From Acholoe squamosa (Eukaryota; Annelida; Polychaeta; Phyllodocida; Polynoidae): a stretch of 64,000 nt of DNA. The position numbers and the translations under genes were made by a program. The notes below the pieces were generated by a model. It had not been told where the DNA came from, made no database searches, and saw only the letters and a list, made by a program, of their open reading frames with translations. This document shows, one piece after another, positions 22,676 to 33,443 of this stretch. Within the stretch, counting starts at the first letter, position 1. Every line of letters starts with the position of its first letter. The stretch is taken from positions 109,471,669 through 109,535,668 of the forward strand of contig OX439036.1 in the NCBI GenBank assembly GCA_949317995.1, read 5' to 3'.

Positions 22676-22678
<3 letters not shown>

Positions 22679-22741
<63 letters not shown>
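22679..22741. repeat. (TA)n microsatellite, about 31 units
   Basis: Uninterrupted TA dinucleotides over 63 bp. Confidence 0.98.
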
Positions 22742-22744
<3 letters not shown>

Positions 22745-22911
22745 CTACCATGGCCCAGAAAATCATCTGCTCTGTTTCTAATTTGTGCATGGTCCCCCTT
22801 TATTGCACATGAACAAATGCTTTTTCAATAATCTTACAGGAAGCAATTGTTGAGCACTGCCTATTGCATGGTTTGTTAATTGTAGCGTTAGCGACAGATT
22901 ATGTGTCCAAA

Positions 22912-23165
22912 CCCTTTACGGACCGCTGATGCATGAGTGCATCATGCCCATTGGTGCATCATGCCAATTGAGTGTCAGGATGCACCAATGAAGTGGCACT
23001 GTGCTTGTTAGTCTGCTCGCAAGCACTTCATTGGAGCATCATGTCGACCATATGGATGTATTGTAAACCCCATAGGGTTGGAATGGAGCTTGAATGTAGC
23101 CCTGGTGAGTTGTAGCCCTGGTGCGTTACTCACCAGGGCTACATTCATGCAGCATCAGCATGTAT
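22912..23165. mobile_element. Family A piggyBac-type MITE with internal rearrangement
   Basis: CCCTTTACGGACCGCTGATG start. A short inner stretch is duplicated (GCCCATTGGTGCATCATGCC; TAGCCCTGGTGAGTTGTAGC), and GTTACTCACCAGGGCTACAT closes a hairpin. Confidence 0.8.
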
Positions 23166-23840
23166 TGCAGAGGATTTATGATATACCAGTTTATATATTG
23201 TATGCAGTTGTAATTGCCTATCATCAGGTCCACCGTCACAGCCTGGTACAGCTTATATCAAGTGATTGCAAAAGTAGAAAAGAAAAGTCTGTAGCCATGA
23301 CCGCTGAATCCCACTGCAACTGGTTGGTTGAATACCTGTCAACTAAAGTTGCTTCAGCAGCCCATGTTTACTACTCTATATTGGGACCTAGACCTGTGAT
23401 ACAGGGCTAAATGGTTGTGGGGGGGGTGTGTTTTATGTGCAGGAGATGGGTAGGGGGGAGGTCAGTGCAGTAGGGGGGGGTAGAGGAAGGGGGTAAGTGG
23501 CAGGTGCCAGGCTGATCCCCGTCTGCACGTGTATGGCATGAAGATGTGATATTGGCTCTGAACACCGGCCACAGTATCCATATCATCAGTCACATCTAGA
23601 AACACATGGATTACTTTCGGAAGTTGTCTACACTCAACAACTTCTGCCAGTAGATATAAGCAATTAGCATGGACATTTGCATGGACATTTGCATGGACAG
23701 CATATCAATTTGTCTAGACTTCGCTATGCTATTTCATGATGATTATGATCTATTTGGGATTATAGGTATTTTAGGTATGGTAAAGGCATCATATAGGAGG
23801 AACTGGTCCCCTCGCAGCCTCTGTCTGTCTGTGTTTTTTG

Positions 23841-24756
23841 TCTGTGTGTCTGCGTGTCTGTCAGCCTGTCGGGCTGTGTGTCTGCGTGTCTGTCAGCCTG
23901 TCGGGCTGTGTGTCTGCGTGTCTGTCAGCCTGTCTGGCTGTGTGTCTGCGTGTCTGTCAGCCTGTCGGGCTGTGTGTCTGCGTGTCTGTCAGCCTGTCGG
24001 GCTGTGTGTCTGCGTGTCTGTCAGCCTGTCGGGCTGTGTGTCTGCGTGTCTGTCAGCCTGTCGGGCTGTGTGACTGCGTGTCTGTCAGCCTGTCGGGCTG
24101 TGTGTCTGCGTGTCTGTCAGCCTGTCGGGCTGTGTGTCTGCGTGTCTGTCAGCCTGTCGGGCTGTGTGTCTGCGTGTCTGTCAGCCTGTCGGGCTGTGTG
24201 TCTGTGTGTCTGTCAGCCTGTCGGGCTGTGTGTCTGCGTGTCTGTCAGCCTGTCGGGCTGTGTGTCTGCGTGTCTGTCAGCCTGTGTGTCTGCGTGTCTG
24301 TCAGCCTGTCGGGCTGTGTGACTACGTGTCTGTCAGCCTGTCGGGCTGTGTGTCTGCGTGTCTGTCAGCCTGTCGGGCTGTGTGTCTGCGTGTCTGTCAG
24401 CCTGTCGGGCTGTGTGTCTGCGTGTCTGTCAGCCTGTCGGGCTGTGTGTCTGCGTGTCTGTCAGCCTGTCGGGCTGTGTGTCTGCGTGTCTGTCAGCCTG
24501 TCGGGCTGTGTGTCTGCGTGTCTGTCAGCCTGTCGGGCTGTGTGTCTGCGTGTCTGTCAGCCTGTCGGGCTGTGTGTCTGCGTGTCTGTCAGCCTGTCGG
24601 GCTGTGTGTCTGCGTGTCTGTCAGCCTGTCGGGCTGTGTGTCTGCGTGTCTGTCAGCCTGTGTGTCTGCGTGTCTGTCAGCCTGTCGGGCTGTGTGACTA
24701 CGTGTCTGTCAGCCTGTCGGGCTGTGTGTCTGCGTGTCTGTCAGCCTGTCGGGCTG
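23841..24756. repeat. 32-bp minisatellite, about 29 units, with a higher-order repeat
   Basis: Unit TCTGCGTGTCTGTCAGCCTG + TCGGGCTGTGTG. All three plus frames stay open over most of the array, giving ORFs of up to 347 codons; these are artefacts. A 24-bp truncated unit followed 40 bp later by a GACTACGTG variant occurs twice, 376 bp apart (24281 and 24657), i.e. 11 full units plus one truncated unit, so a 12-unit block was duplicated. Confidence 0.97.
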
Positions 24757-26068
24757 TCTGTCTGTCTGTCTCTCACTCTCTCTCTCTCTCTTCCAAATCG
24801 AACAAAGCAATGAAGTCTACCATAATAGCCTGTTTAGGTGCCAGGGTCTTAAATAAGCAGTGGTCTCAAATAACGACCTGAGGAACAATAATATTGAAAT
24901 TGATAAGCGCATCGGCGCTTGAACAGGCCACTCGGTATAAGGGGTCGGAACCATACACTTTCAACCCCAATTGTAAATTATAAAGACCACTGTACTGGGT
25001 ACAAGGCAACCCACATCAGGGCATTGAATTTTTATTGACATCAACTACCACTGTTTTCCAAAAATAGAAGCAATCTACTGTGAAACCCTTGCCGTGGTCT
25101 ACCAGTGTAGGCTTCATTGATTCACTTGATGGTGTTATCACAGCTGCTGCTCACATGATTGTTGAGGCTGATGTAAATGGAAGTATCACAGTACTTAGAA
25201 TCCTACCATACATGGTAGAAGTCTAAGTACATGGTCATTGTCCGCTTGAATACGCTGACTGACAAAGCTGTAATCTAAGTTTGTACAAAATGCCCAAGGC
25301 AAGCGCTATTTCTATTTCAAGTAATAATGATGGCTTCCCTTTTACTAATGATTGTCCTGAAGATCAATTCAGCAACTGTTTATTTATTTCTTCTCTGAAT
25401 CAAGTAAGTACAGCTATTTATAAGGCAGCACTTCACATTAAAAGTTTTTTTCATTCATTGTTAGTGTAAATTGTTTTAAGATGATATGTACATTCCAAAC
25501 TTAAACCTATTAAGATATGTGCTGGTGTAAATCAATGTTGTGCATGAACCAAAGCATCTATTGCCATTTACCAAACAAACCATTTTATTTACAGCATTCA
25601 CGTTCTGTGCCTTAACCGAGTAAACTCTAAAGGACAGCATATTCCCTCATTGTTTCTTGACTTTCTTTTTCTTGGTAAATTCGAAATTGGGGGATCATAC
25701 TAAATCTTCTTTCAACATTACGATTACCACTACCTAAAAGATCACTGTTTTCAAGTTTAGGACTTTGACACAGTGTTCAAATCATAAGCCAAAACTCCAC
25801 TAGCGGCATGGCAATGACAGCGTTACATGAGGCATTGGTTTCTTTAGTTCTATTTGTTATAATTTACATTTTAGAGTGTATAGGGCACATTTTCAGTTGC
25901 CAGATCAAGGCTGAATGTAAATAAACAAAAATAGAACAAAGGACTTCAGGGAACGCATATTTCTCTGCCGCTGGTGTCACATAGTTGAGCTTGGGCAATA
26001 GTAATACATTAGAGCAAGGATTCAACACATGAATGTTATGCAATGAAGCAATATGCTGTGCTTAGAGT
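24757..26068. other. CT-rich tail of the array, then no recognisable feature
   Basis: CTGT/CTCT simple sequence to about 24792. After that two plus-strand open stretches (25063-25226, stop-to-stop; 25281-25469) lack any family I recognise. Confidence 0.4.
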
Positions 26069-26264
26069 CCCTTTAAGGGCTGCTGATGCATTAATGCATC
26101 ATGCCCATTGGTTGTCATGATGCACTAATGACATGCAGTATCAGCCCCGTAGGGTCGGCATGATGCTCCAATGACGTGCTGACGAGTAGTCTCGCCAGCA
26201 CTTCATTGGTGCATCATGACGACCAATGGCAATGATGCACTCCTGCATCAGTGGCCTTTATAGG
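26069..26264. mobile_element. Family A piggyBac-type MITE
   Basis: CCCTTTAAGGGCTGCTGATG to GGCCTTTATAGGG, followed by TTAA at 26265-26268. One internal hairpin arm is deleted relative to the 235-bp copies. Confidence 0.88.
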
Positions 26265-26772
26265 GTTAAATTAACAAGGTCGGTATGATAGATGAACAGA
26301 CAGACATGACTCGGGTGACCTACAGGTCTTTGTGGCACAATATTCTTATATTCTAGTAGCTCATGCAATTACAGCCTTCAACTTCTAACAAAATTCTTAG
26401 TTGTGCACCATAACTGAACTAAGTATTGTGCATTTTCTCCTCTGTAAGTGACCATTTATATGTACAATATTAACCATTGGATATTTATGTATTTGTGTCT
26501 CATGTTTAAAAAAAAAAAGATGGCTCAGAAATTTCATAGCGCTCTTCCAAGAACCACAAAAAGGTATCACATCTGCCAAGCTCATTGAAATAGCAAAGTG
26601 AAGCAGTGCATCAATCAGCCAAGGATAGGTTTCAGCAAAACAATGATTTGAAGCAATGACACATTGACACAAATACATGAATAATACCATAATAACTGAC
26701 AACAATACTTTTATCTCATGGTTAAGACGTTGAAATACTGAGGCGCCATAGAGTTTGCATTATGACACTGTA

Positions 26773-27192
26773 TTACGCGGGAGCTTTGTGATACGTAGGT
26801 TGCATATTACACAGCCTGATCACATGACATTTTAATGACGTCATAGCTTTAAAATGACAATGTAAACAAAGCATGCACAGCCGTTTTATGGCCGATAAAA
26901 GCCGATTACAGATCGGAAACCATGAGATAAATTCAAAGGAGCACTCATGTGGGGTGGGAAAAGTTATCACACTTGCAGATTTGAACATTCGGGTCCATCC
27001 TGCAGGCTTCGTGCAATTCAGGAACAAATCTGGGCATGTGATAAATTTCCCAGATCCCCACACTAGTGAACCTTTGCCTATGTATTTTCCTGGCTTTGGT
27101 CCCTGAAGTCCCACAAACTGTACAATCACAGGTGATATTGTCATAAAAATTATGATCACAGATATGGAATTGCCCCATAAGCCATGCATCAT
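26773..27192 (-). other. Uncharacterised region open in three overlapping frames
   Basis: Longest non-repetitive frame in the window: 139 codons on the minus strand. A second minus frame (26945-27178) and a plus frame (26873-27106) overlap it. I recognise no family in any of them. They may be chance, or a decayed coding segment; the region is inside the receptor intron. Confidence 0.2.
26836..26843. promoter_or_regulatory. Perfect CRE palindrome TGACGTCA
   Basis: Exact ATF/CREB consensus. A single 8-mer is weak evidence of function. Confidence 0.25.
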
Positions 27193-28098
27193 CAGCCTAG
27201 GTAGATTGGGGCTCCATCATTGTGGACAATACTACCAGGACTCAAAACCCTCTGATACATGGACGCTATGAACCATTGGCCTTTTAACCAGGACTGTTTA
27301 AATTTCGGGCGCACTGAAGATACTACCATTTCTCAGTTCTCTATTAATTCATTGGTAACTCAACCAAGACCGTTCAAATTTGGGCCCCCTTCAAAAAGCT
27401 GCCTCTTCTCGATCCCCCCCCCCCCACACTGATTGTTAAAAGCCAAATAGTGAGTTTTTGCCAAATTTCAGATTCATATATAGGTCCTGGGGAGATGAAC
27501 ACTGATCAGTGCTAGTATGATTATTTTTCAAACATAAATAATGGCTTGTGGCAGAGCACAAAAGCTCAGGGTGTAAGTGTTTTTTGGGGTTGAATTAAAT
27601 ACAATTACAGATTAATGGTTTTTTAACCTCTTGGTGTGTGCATTGCACTTTTACAGATAGAACCCCCCTATCGTTATACAAGGATGTGGCTTATACTTGA
27701 GATTTTGTAAGGAATGCCATGTTCTGTGATTTAGTCAACAGTAATTTAAACCTGTTGGTTACATCAGTGCATTTTATCCAATACATATACTGATACAAGA
27801 TTTCACTGATTTGCCTGGATTTTATAATCCTTGCTAAAGCCATAACACGTGACAACAACCTCTTATAACACTTTAAAGTTGTGAATTTTCAGGTTTAAAC
27901 TTTGTACAGAATTGTATGTAGATGTGAGAGGCACTGAATGCAATAACATGATTAAACACATTCAGCAAGGATGACCATATCAATTTTTGTATGCATGGTC
28001 AATTTTTTATCTTTGGAGTAAGAAAAGATGAAAAAGGAACCTTAGCCGATAGAACACATGCTTTGGACAGTTTCAGTTTTAAAAGCCCTGGTTCTTTG
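27193..28098. other. No recognisable feature
   Basis: C-run at 27415-27425 and a GTGGCTTATACTTGAG motif at 27686; otherwise nothing recognised. Confidence 0.4.
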
Positions 28099-28354
28099 CC
28101 CTTTAAATGCCGCTGTTGCAGGAGTGCATCATGCACTTTGGTCGTCATGATGCTCCAATGAAGTGCTGGCAAGACTTCTTGCCAGCACTTCATTGGTGCA
28201 TCATGTTGACCCTACTGGGCTGATACATAAAAGCCAGGAGGGTCGTCATGATGCTCCAATGAAGTGCTAGTGAGACTCCTCACCAGCACTTCATCGGTGC
28301 ATCATGACGACCAATGGACATGATGCATTAATACATCAGCGGCTATTATAAGAG
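28099..28354. mobile_element. Family A piggyBac-type MITE
   Basis: Two nearly perfect internal hairpins: GAAGTGCTGGCAAGACTTCT / TGCCAGCACTTC and GAAGTGCTAGTGAGACTCCT / CACCAGCACTTC. Confidence 0.88.
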
Positions 28355-28657
28355 TCTAAATAATAGAGGATACCTGGCACCGGTGGGATTAGTAGCGTGT
28401 TGACACAATAACACAAACAAAACAACAGTCGCGGAGGAGGTAAAGATGTACGCGGTACTCACAGAAATGGTCTGTCGGGCAGAGCGGAAGAAAGGGCACA
28501 ACACATGAGTAAAAGGATCTCATAATACCAGAGAACCAATAAATAAGGTGTCTTGATGCACATAATGAAATAAAAAAAGCTTTTTTTAGCAAGCTCCTAA
28601 ATTGCCATTGCTAAGTAGTATAGAACAGCCAATAAAAATTAATATCAACCCTTCAAC

Positions 28658-28843
28658 CATTTAGGCCGCTGGTGCATTAATGCATCATGCCCATTGGTCG
28701 TCATGGGTAACTCTCCAGGGTTACATTCATGCATCATGCTGACCCTATGTGATTGATACACTCACAGAGGGTCGTCATGATGAATCCACTTCATTGGTGA
28801 ATCATGATAACCAATGGCATGATGCACTCCTTCATCAGCGGCA
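28658..28843. mobile_element. Family A piggyBac-type MITE, internally deleted
   Basis: GGCCGCTGGTGCATTAATGC to GCACTCCTTCATCAGCGGC; much of the hairpin interior is lost. Confidence 0.82.
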
Positions 28844-29001
28844 CTAAATCGGATAATGCTGGAAAATGGTGATTCTTAAGCTGTATTGCTACATGTTATG
28901 TAACATAAAAAAATTCAAAGCGCCTCTTCATCAAGGTTCTAAATTGCCATTCTAAGCAGTAGCGAAAGTCAACTATGAAAAATCAGGCCTCTATCATTTA
29001 A

Positions 29002-29236
29002 CCCTTTAAGGGCTGCTGATGCAGGAGTGCATCACAGTCGTCATGATGCACTAATGAAGTGCTGGTAAGTCTGCTCACCAGCACTCCATTGGAGCATCAT
29101 GCCGACCCTCCTGTGACATTTCATGTAGGGTCGGCAAGATACATGAATCTAGCCCTGTCGATCGAGTTACTCACCAGGACTACATCATGCCTCATGATGG
29201 CCAACGGGCATCAGTGCATCAGTGACCCTTAAAGGG
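29002..29236. mobile_element. Family A piggyBac-type MITE with TTAA target duplication
   Basis: TTAA (28998-29001), CCCTTTAAGGGCTGCTGATG ... GTGACCCTTAAAGGG, TTAA (29237-29240). TTAA with CCC(T/Y) ends is diagnostic of piggyBac-type elements. Confidence 0.92.
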
Positions 29237-29244
29237 TTAAGGAC

Positions 29245-29325
29245 CGATAGAGATTAATGTATTATGGTCATTGGTTGCTTCATGATGCATGGACGCAGCC
29301 CAAGCAGGTAACTGGTGATGCATCA
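29245..29325. mobile_element. Family A fragment
   Basis: ATTAATGTATTATGGTCATT, GGTTGCTTCATGATGCAT and GGTAACTGGTGATGCATCAC; too decayed to place ends. Confidence 0.5.
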
Positions 29326-29370
29326 CGAAGAAAAAATGTGTATCGTGCAATTCTCTAATATTTTGACCTT

Positions 29371-29674
29371 CACTGAAAACCTGGAAGGTCCGAAACTCAT
29401 CAGTAGGCACAACTTTAGGTGCTCAGGTTGACAATACCTAAAACTACAACTTTAGGTGGTCAAAATGATGACTTTATGTCTTCATCCTGATGACCTAATT
29501 CGTCAGCATGACTACTCTGTATTGTCAGTATTGTCATACTCATAACTTAAGTCATCATCCTGACAACCTAAAGTCATCATTTTGATCACCTAAAATCATT
29601 GCTTTAGGTATTGTCAACCTGAGGAACTAAAGTCGTCACCACTGACTAGTTTCAGATCTTCAAGGTTTTCAGTG
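29371..29674. mobile_element. Family E full-length palindromic element (304 bp)
   Basis: CACTGAAAACCTGGAAGGTC at the left, CAGATCTTCAAGGTTTTCAG + TG at the right. Complementarity continues to the centre through repeated AACTTTAGGT, GTCATCATTTTGA and TGACAATACC motifs. Confidence 0.85.
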
Positions 29675-30132
29675 TTAAAGGTCTGGAGGAGGGATGCACG
29701 CAGGGATTTGAGATGAGCATTCAGTTTGGAATAGAAGAGAACGCTCATGAATACTGTGACAGGTTCTCTTTTAAAAGTGCAGTATTTTCTGACAAATCAA
29801 AAGACATATTTACTACTGTCACTTCAATTGTCAATGCGCTTTTGCATGCAATAGGATTCATACTTGGCATGATGCTCGTAATGCTGAATTGAAACAAGGC
29901 AATACATGTAACGCACAAAGTAAAGTAATACAGGGATATTATAAGCTCTATAAAACACTGAACAAAATGAGGAATGAATATAATATTATATTTTTTCCCA
30001 TGTTAGACGGTTAAAGGAGTCAGGGATATAGCAACAGTCAATTTTGATGACTAGATTAATTGTATCATTGACACACGTATCATGATATACAATTGCACCT
30101 GATAATAAATTAACCTTAGAAAATAATAAGTG

Positions 30133-30242
30133 CACTGTAAAGAATAACTGTTGAATCTACGAGGACTCTCTACAAATATAACGACATCTCTGTGAAAATA
30201 ACAATGGATCTCTGGCAACTTTTGGACATTTGTTTGACAGTG
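30133..30242 (-). mobile_element. Family D MITE, short, minus orientation
   Basis: CACTGTAAAGAATAACTGTT to TTTGACAGTG; TCTGTGAAAATAAC and GATCTCTGGCAACTTT match the family in reverse. Confidence 0.75.
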
Positions 30243-30497
30243 TGTATACATTTATTCATTTCAACACAGGGCAGCTGGAGGTCATTTTCCTAACACTGTG
30301 TGTTTTAACCCTCAAACATTCCCATAGGAATAGCTCAGGCATATTGCAGTCATATAGGTCTGTTCCAATCGAATTGTGTTGAAAAAAGACCTACTGTATC
30401 CACAGATACAAAAACGCTTCAATCAATGTACTTCTAAATACCCTTCACACAAAGATCAATGAAACAGGGAGTTCGTTTACCTGATACATACAATGTA

Positions 30498-30755
30498 AAA
30501 ACAGTGTTTAGGCCTTAAACACTTCGTTTAACACTTATTTGTCCCACTTTTCTAAATGCTTATTTTGAGCTAAATGTGTTCAATTTTAACCGCATTTAAC
30601 TGTGAAGTGTTTAACCAAGTGTTTAAATGCTAACATTTAAACAGTGTTTAGGTGTTTGATTACAAGTGTTTAAAAGCTAAACACTTAAACACTTCCAGTG
30701 TATAGGTGTTTAAATGCTGATGTTGAGAGAATTTGATGTGTATTGTTAAACACCT
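30498..30755. repeat. Cluster of GTGTTTA / TAAACAC motifs
   Basis: Ten exact copies of GTGTTTA or its complement TAAACAC in about 250 bp, spaced irregularly and in both orientations, many as AAGTGTTTAA or AGGTGTTTAA. Not a regular tandem repeat. Confidence 0.7.
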
Positions 30756-30876
30756 TTTTTTGCAAAGTAGATAGGCAGTCTACCTTTGTCTGCCCATGTA
30801 ACACATCTCAATATAGGGTAGCTTAACCATCAGACTTCAGATACCGTGACAACTTGGCACAAACCGGAAGGATGGC

Positions 30877-30895
30877 ACAGTGGTTAGGAGCAAAC
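30877..30895 (+). repeat. Possible truncated tRNA-derived SINE head
   Basis: GGATGGCACAGTGGTTAGGA resembles a pol III A box; no B box follows. Confidence 0.25.
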
Positions 30896-31436
30896 TGAAT
30901 TTAATATCATTTCTGACCTTGATTACATTGGATCATAACAATGTTCTACTAGAAATTGATGATTCAGATGAATACTCGCACTGACCATCACTTAGGCAGT
31001 TGTCCCTTTGTCAATTCCAGGGCTAATGAAATGGAAATGTCAACAGAAGCCTTCCCACCCATACTAATTGTATTATGTAACGTATCCTACCTAACTCTAT
31101 TACATTACTTCATCCATATATTCATAAACTGCAGTGTGGCCTAAATCCTCTTGACCCTACAGATTCCCTGGGGCAAGGGGTGGGGTGTTTTGTTTGGGCG
31201 GGGGGGGGCCTGACCATAAGTGGCCTCCATTATAGGGTCTTATCCAGTATTGTGAAATGACAGGGTGGGAACAATTCCACAAATAGATGCCCCCCCCCCC
31301 TTATCCCCATGCTTCCTTAGATTCCCACAAGGTCCCAGGGGACCCCTGAAAAACAGTGTCACTTTCCCCCCGGAGAGGGTGGGGAAGGGCTTTGCTAAAA
31401 TCATTCTAGACATGGGTGTATCCATGGACATGGGTA

Positions 31437-31654
31437 CACTGTAAAATATAGCTCCTGAATCTACCTGAATCTGGACTCTTGTAAACTGAACACTGAACCA
31501 CCATAACTGTTTGCACTGAACCTCTGTAGCTTTTACAAGAATCCCTAGGTGGCAGTATGGTGGTGCAAGGAATATTATGTGGAAATAAGAAAGGATCTCT
31601 GGCAATTTTGGGATGAGGATTCTGTTGTTATCACAATGATATAGTTGTACAGTG
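31437..31654 (-). mobile_element. Family D MITE, near complete, minus orientation
   Basis: CACTGTAAAATATAGCTCCT at the left, GATATAGTTGTACAGTG at the right; CTAGGTGGCAGTATGGTGG and GATCTCTGGCAATTTTGGGA are the reverse complement of the family body. Confidence 0.85.
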
Positions 31655-31804
31655 TGTAATGGCTTCGCTTATCCAACAAGATTTACCTTTGTAAGATGCT
31701 TTTGGGATCAAATTTGTGTTATTAAATCTACAAATAAGAGAAAGACTGCATCTTCAGTGACAGTCCTTTGTTCACAGAGTTTCACAGAAACTGCAATATT
31801 GGTG

Positions 31805-31930
31805 AGCCTGTAGGAGTGCAGCATACTTATTGGTCTCCATTAGCACATGATGCCCACGATACGCGGGGAGCGTATCAACCCGGAAAGGCTGCATTCATGC
31901 ATGGTTGTACTATTGACCTGTTAAGGATTA
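31805..31930. mobile_element. Family A fragment, decayed
   Basis: TAGGAGTGCAGCATACTTAT, TTGGTCTCCATTAGCACATG, GGCTGCATTCATGCATG. A complete copy begins only 10 bp further on. Confidence 0.55.
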
Positions 31931-31939
31931 AAGGTTTAA

Positions 31940-32175
31940 CCCTTTAAGGGCCGCTGATGCAAGAGTGCATCATGTCCATTGGTCATCATGATGCACCAAA
32001 GAAGTGCTGGCAAGACTGCCCGCCAGCACTTCATTGGAGCATCATGCCCACCCTACAGGGTTGATACACATACTGCCTCAGGGTTGGCATGATGCTCCAA
32101 TGAAGTGGTGGCAAGCAGTGTCGCCAGGACGTCATTGGCGCATCATAAAGACGCATTGATGCAGTGCTTAAAGGG
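31940..32175. mobile_element. Family A piggyBac-type MITE with TTAA target duplication
   Basis: TTAA 31936-31939, CCCTTTAAGGGCCGCTGATG ... GCAGTGCTTAAAGGG, TTAA 32176-32179. 236 bp. Confidence 0.92.
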
Positions 32176-32259
32176 TTAAGGTACTCCCAGGGGTACTGAC
32201 AGCTTGCATGAATAGACTCCACTGTATTCTCCTCAAGGAGACGCAGCATTAGCTGCTCC

Positions 32260-32465
32260 CAAGATGCATTGCGTCACAGGGCAATCCAAGCGGCGGAAAG
32301 CCACACTACAGATCTGCCATAATGGACCCACAACCACCCTTACCGGATGTGACGTCATGAGGACTTCTGGTTCCCTATTGACGTGCAATTACTCATCAGG
32401 AATAAGTCATTAGGAGCTTCCGGTTGGAGAAGTGTGGGATGATGGGACGGCTTTGTGGGATGAAT
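32260..32465. promoter_or_regulatory. Promoter-like GC-enriched stretch with a perfect CRE
   Basis: TGACGTCA at 32350-32357, ETS-like CTTCCGG (32418-32424), and a higher GC fraction than its surroundings. It lies within the receptor intron, about 1.8 kb downstream of the 34127-34320 exon on the minus strand. No start exon found beside it. Confidence 0.25.
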
Positions 32466-33055
32466 GGTCCTTTGGTGCATGTTAATCCCTGAGGGAATTT
32501 GACACATAGTTGATTGACATAATAATAGATAATACAGTTAGCTGTTCCCCGTGTGTATTTGTGATTAGGGGGAAGTGAATGTGTGGGGTGGAGGTAGAGG
32601 GGGGAGTGGTTGAATGAGGATTTGTGAAGGAAATGGAGGAAAATAGAGGAAATATACGATGATAACTAGACAGATTTGTGCGTCCTATATGCAATGATAA
32701 TATGTGGTAAGGCAATACTAAATTGACCAACATTTTATTATTGTTCGTCCTATAGAATTAAGTCTAACTCAGGATGCGTCCTATACGCAATGATTTATGG
32801 TACATGGACTGTGTGCCTATAGCCAAGGTTCGAGAACCAATTACGGCACTGACCCGTATGAGCAGTGGCTGCCAATGGACCCGTATGAACAGATTGCCAC
32901 CGGCATATGACTGGTCTAGTTATACCATGTTGTGAAATGCCTTCCTGGTTTACAAATGTATAGTATGAGTAAGTTTCACAAATATAAAGCAGTAGAAAGT
33001 AAAAGCAGACTACAGCCTTTCTGCATGTCTCAGCACATTTTAACTTGCTCTTTAA

Positions 33056-33274
33056 CCCTTTAAGGGCCGCTGTTGCGGAAGTGCATCATGCCCATTGGTT
33101 GTCATGATGCTCCAATGAAATGCTGTCGAGACTGCTCGCCAGCGCTTCATTCGGGCATCATGCCGATCCTGCAGAGTATATGTATAAACCCTGTAGGGTC
33201 TCACTAGCACTTCATTGCTGCATCATTACGACCAATGGGAATGATGCATTCATGCATCAACGACCCTTAAAGGG
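33056..33274. mobile_element. Family A piggyBac-type MITE with TTAA target duplication
   Basis: TTAA 33052-33055, CCCTTTAAGGGCCGCTGTTG ... CGACCCTTAAAGGG, TTAA 33275-33278. 219 bp. Confidence 0.92.
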
Positions 33275-33443
33275 TTAAAGACTGACAGGCTTAAAGCTCT
33301 CAGAGAAAGATTTCTGGAAAAGGCAATCTTGATGACACATGACACAGTGACTGTGTTCGACATTTGGTCGAGTGAGGATGAGAGTTAAGTAAAAGCGTTG
33401 TGTCATTGGAAGAACATCCACATTTGATTTGTGGAAGGAGCTT

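Noticed and set aside
23669-24881. Five overlapping plus-strand frames of up to 347 codons, Cys-rich
   Set aside because: Products of the 32-bp minisatellite, open in all three frames at once, inside the receptor intron and antisense to it.
28430-28500. Apparent micro-exon between CCGACAG and GTGAGTACC on the minus strand
   Set aside because: The enclosed segment would be only 9 nt with no partner exon; treated as coincidence.
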